A stretch of DNA of 64,000 nucleotides. Source: Oceanicaulis sp. HTCC2633 (GTDB taxonomy: Bacteria > Pseudomonadota > Alphaproteobacteria > Caulobacterales > Maricaulaceae). The DNA lies in the NCBI RefSeq assembly GCF_000152745.1, contig NZ_CH672428.1:2209272-2273271 (forward strand). Reading direction: 5' to 3'. The notes beneath the pieces were generated by a model. It saw only the letters and a program-made list of their open reading frames with translations. It was not told the origin of the DNA and made no database searches. Within the stretch, counting starts at the first letter, position 1. Each line of letters starts with the position of its first letter. The position numbers and the translations under genes are program-made. Positions 63,564 through 64,000 of the stretch are shown one piece after another.

Positions 63564-64000
63564 CTAGAGAAGATCGCCGGACTCGGTGATGATTTCGAAT
63601 TCGTCCGCCCGGTTTGAAAGCCGCACGGCGGTCAGGGGCGCATCCCGGAATCGGGTCTGCCGTTCTATAACGAACACCGGCGCGCCCGCTTCAAGCCCGA
63701 GATGGTCCTGATCGATCTGATGGGCCCGCTCCGCCCGCAGGGCCGTGCGGATGAAGGAATAGGGCGCGCGCTGGACCAGCCATTCATTGGGGCTGATGGT
63801 TTCGAAGGTCTCGTCCGTCGCCTCGGGCACGGCGTCGAGATTGATCAGCCGGTCCTCAAGCTGGAACGGCTTGCCGTCGCTCAGATGCAGGCAGCGCACA
63901 TGGCGCAGCGGCGCGCCGTCAAAGAGCGCCGGATCGAGCGGAGAGGCGGCCGCCTCATCCACGCAGATCAGCTGATAGCCATAGCGTCCGCCACGCGCTT
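63564..64000 (-). CDS. GntR-family regulator, UTRA domain, HutC-like (partial, runs off the right edge)
   Basis: The frame is open across the right edge, so only the last 145 residues are visible; the DNA-binding domain lies outside. What is seen is a UTRA ligand domain: HVRCLHLSDGKPFQLEDRLINLDAVPE, then SPNEWLVQRAPYSFIRTALRAERA, then PVFVIERQTRFRDAPLTAVRLSNRADEFEI. The EDRLIN and P-x-E-W-L motifs resemble the histidine-utilisation repressor HutC. If so, hut genes should lie beyond the right edge. Another HutC/FarR-type GntR regulator is possible. Confidence 0.75.
   Translation of the reverse strand, partial: ARGGRYGYQLICVDEAAASPLDPALFDGAPLRHVRCLHLSDGKPFQLEDRLINLDAVPEATDETFETISPNEWLVQRAPYSFIRTALRAERAHQIDQDHLGLEAGAPVFVIERQTRFRDAPLTAVRLSNRADEFEIITESGDLL

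Overview
The window is high-GC, gene-dense chromosomal DNA, most likely from an alphaproteobacterium of the Maricaulales/Hyphomonadaceae type (Maricaulis, Oceanicaulis or Hyphomonas relatives). The clade call is an inference. It rests on a FYDLN-acid (TIGR02300) protein, DUF1150 and DUF1674 proteins, an alphaproteobacterial long-form NADP isocitrate dehydrogenase, a trpF-trpB-trpA-accD-folC run, an AccD without its zinc ribbon, and an envelope rich in TonB receptors. No rRNA, insertion sequence, integrase or CRISPR array was seen. Two tRNAs (Ala-GGC, Ser-GGA) are present.

Layout. 1-5.4 kb: a lipoprotein cut by the window edge, a creatininase-family hydrolase divergent from acetyl-CoA synthetase, and three unrecognised exported or membrane genes. 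5.4-13.8 kb: an exported S9 peptidase, then the most interesting block. There a TetR regulator faces a TonB-dependent receptor, which is followed by a parallel beta-helix lipoprotein translationally coupled to a dihaem cytochrome-like lipoprotein. As I recall, the last two match a conserved pair of unknown function (TIGR03805/TIGR03806). 13.8-20.3 kb: host-attachment-like protein, GNAT enzyme, a lone phage tail-collar protein with a DUF6916 partner, a small exported protein coupled to a membrane chemoreceptor, HtpX, an SDH assembly factor, and two genes that look leaderless. 20.4-31 kb: core metabolism and translation (folC, accD, trpA, trpB, trpF, ihfB, rpsA, aroA, FYDLN protein, tRNA-Ala).

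31-44 kb: DUF1150, SpoU methylase, UbiH-type hydroxylase, an ECF sigma/ChrR-type anti-sigma pair whose anti-sigma lacks the usual zinc ligands, IalB protein, LysR with a sterol-desaturase-type hydroxylase, rlmN-rsmB, icd divergent from another LysR, and a DUF533/TerB protein. 44-50 kb: tRNA-Ser, a cysteine-rich Sel1 protein, a two-component system, GST and trhO. 50-57 kb: a second TonB receptor, a TPR-sulfotransferase and a BCCT transporter. 57-64 kb: a TetR-controlled tripartite RND efflux operon whose promoter carries overlapping dyads, and the C-terminal part of a HutC-like GntR regulator at the right edge.

Genes were called from coding frame, start context and recognised motifs only. Family names come from memory of protein families, not from a database search. 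Large antisense open frames opposite acs, rpsA, TonB genes and the RND pump are GC-driven shadows and were left out.
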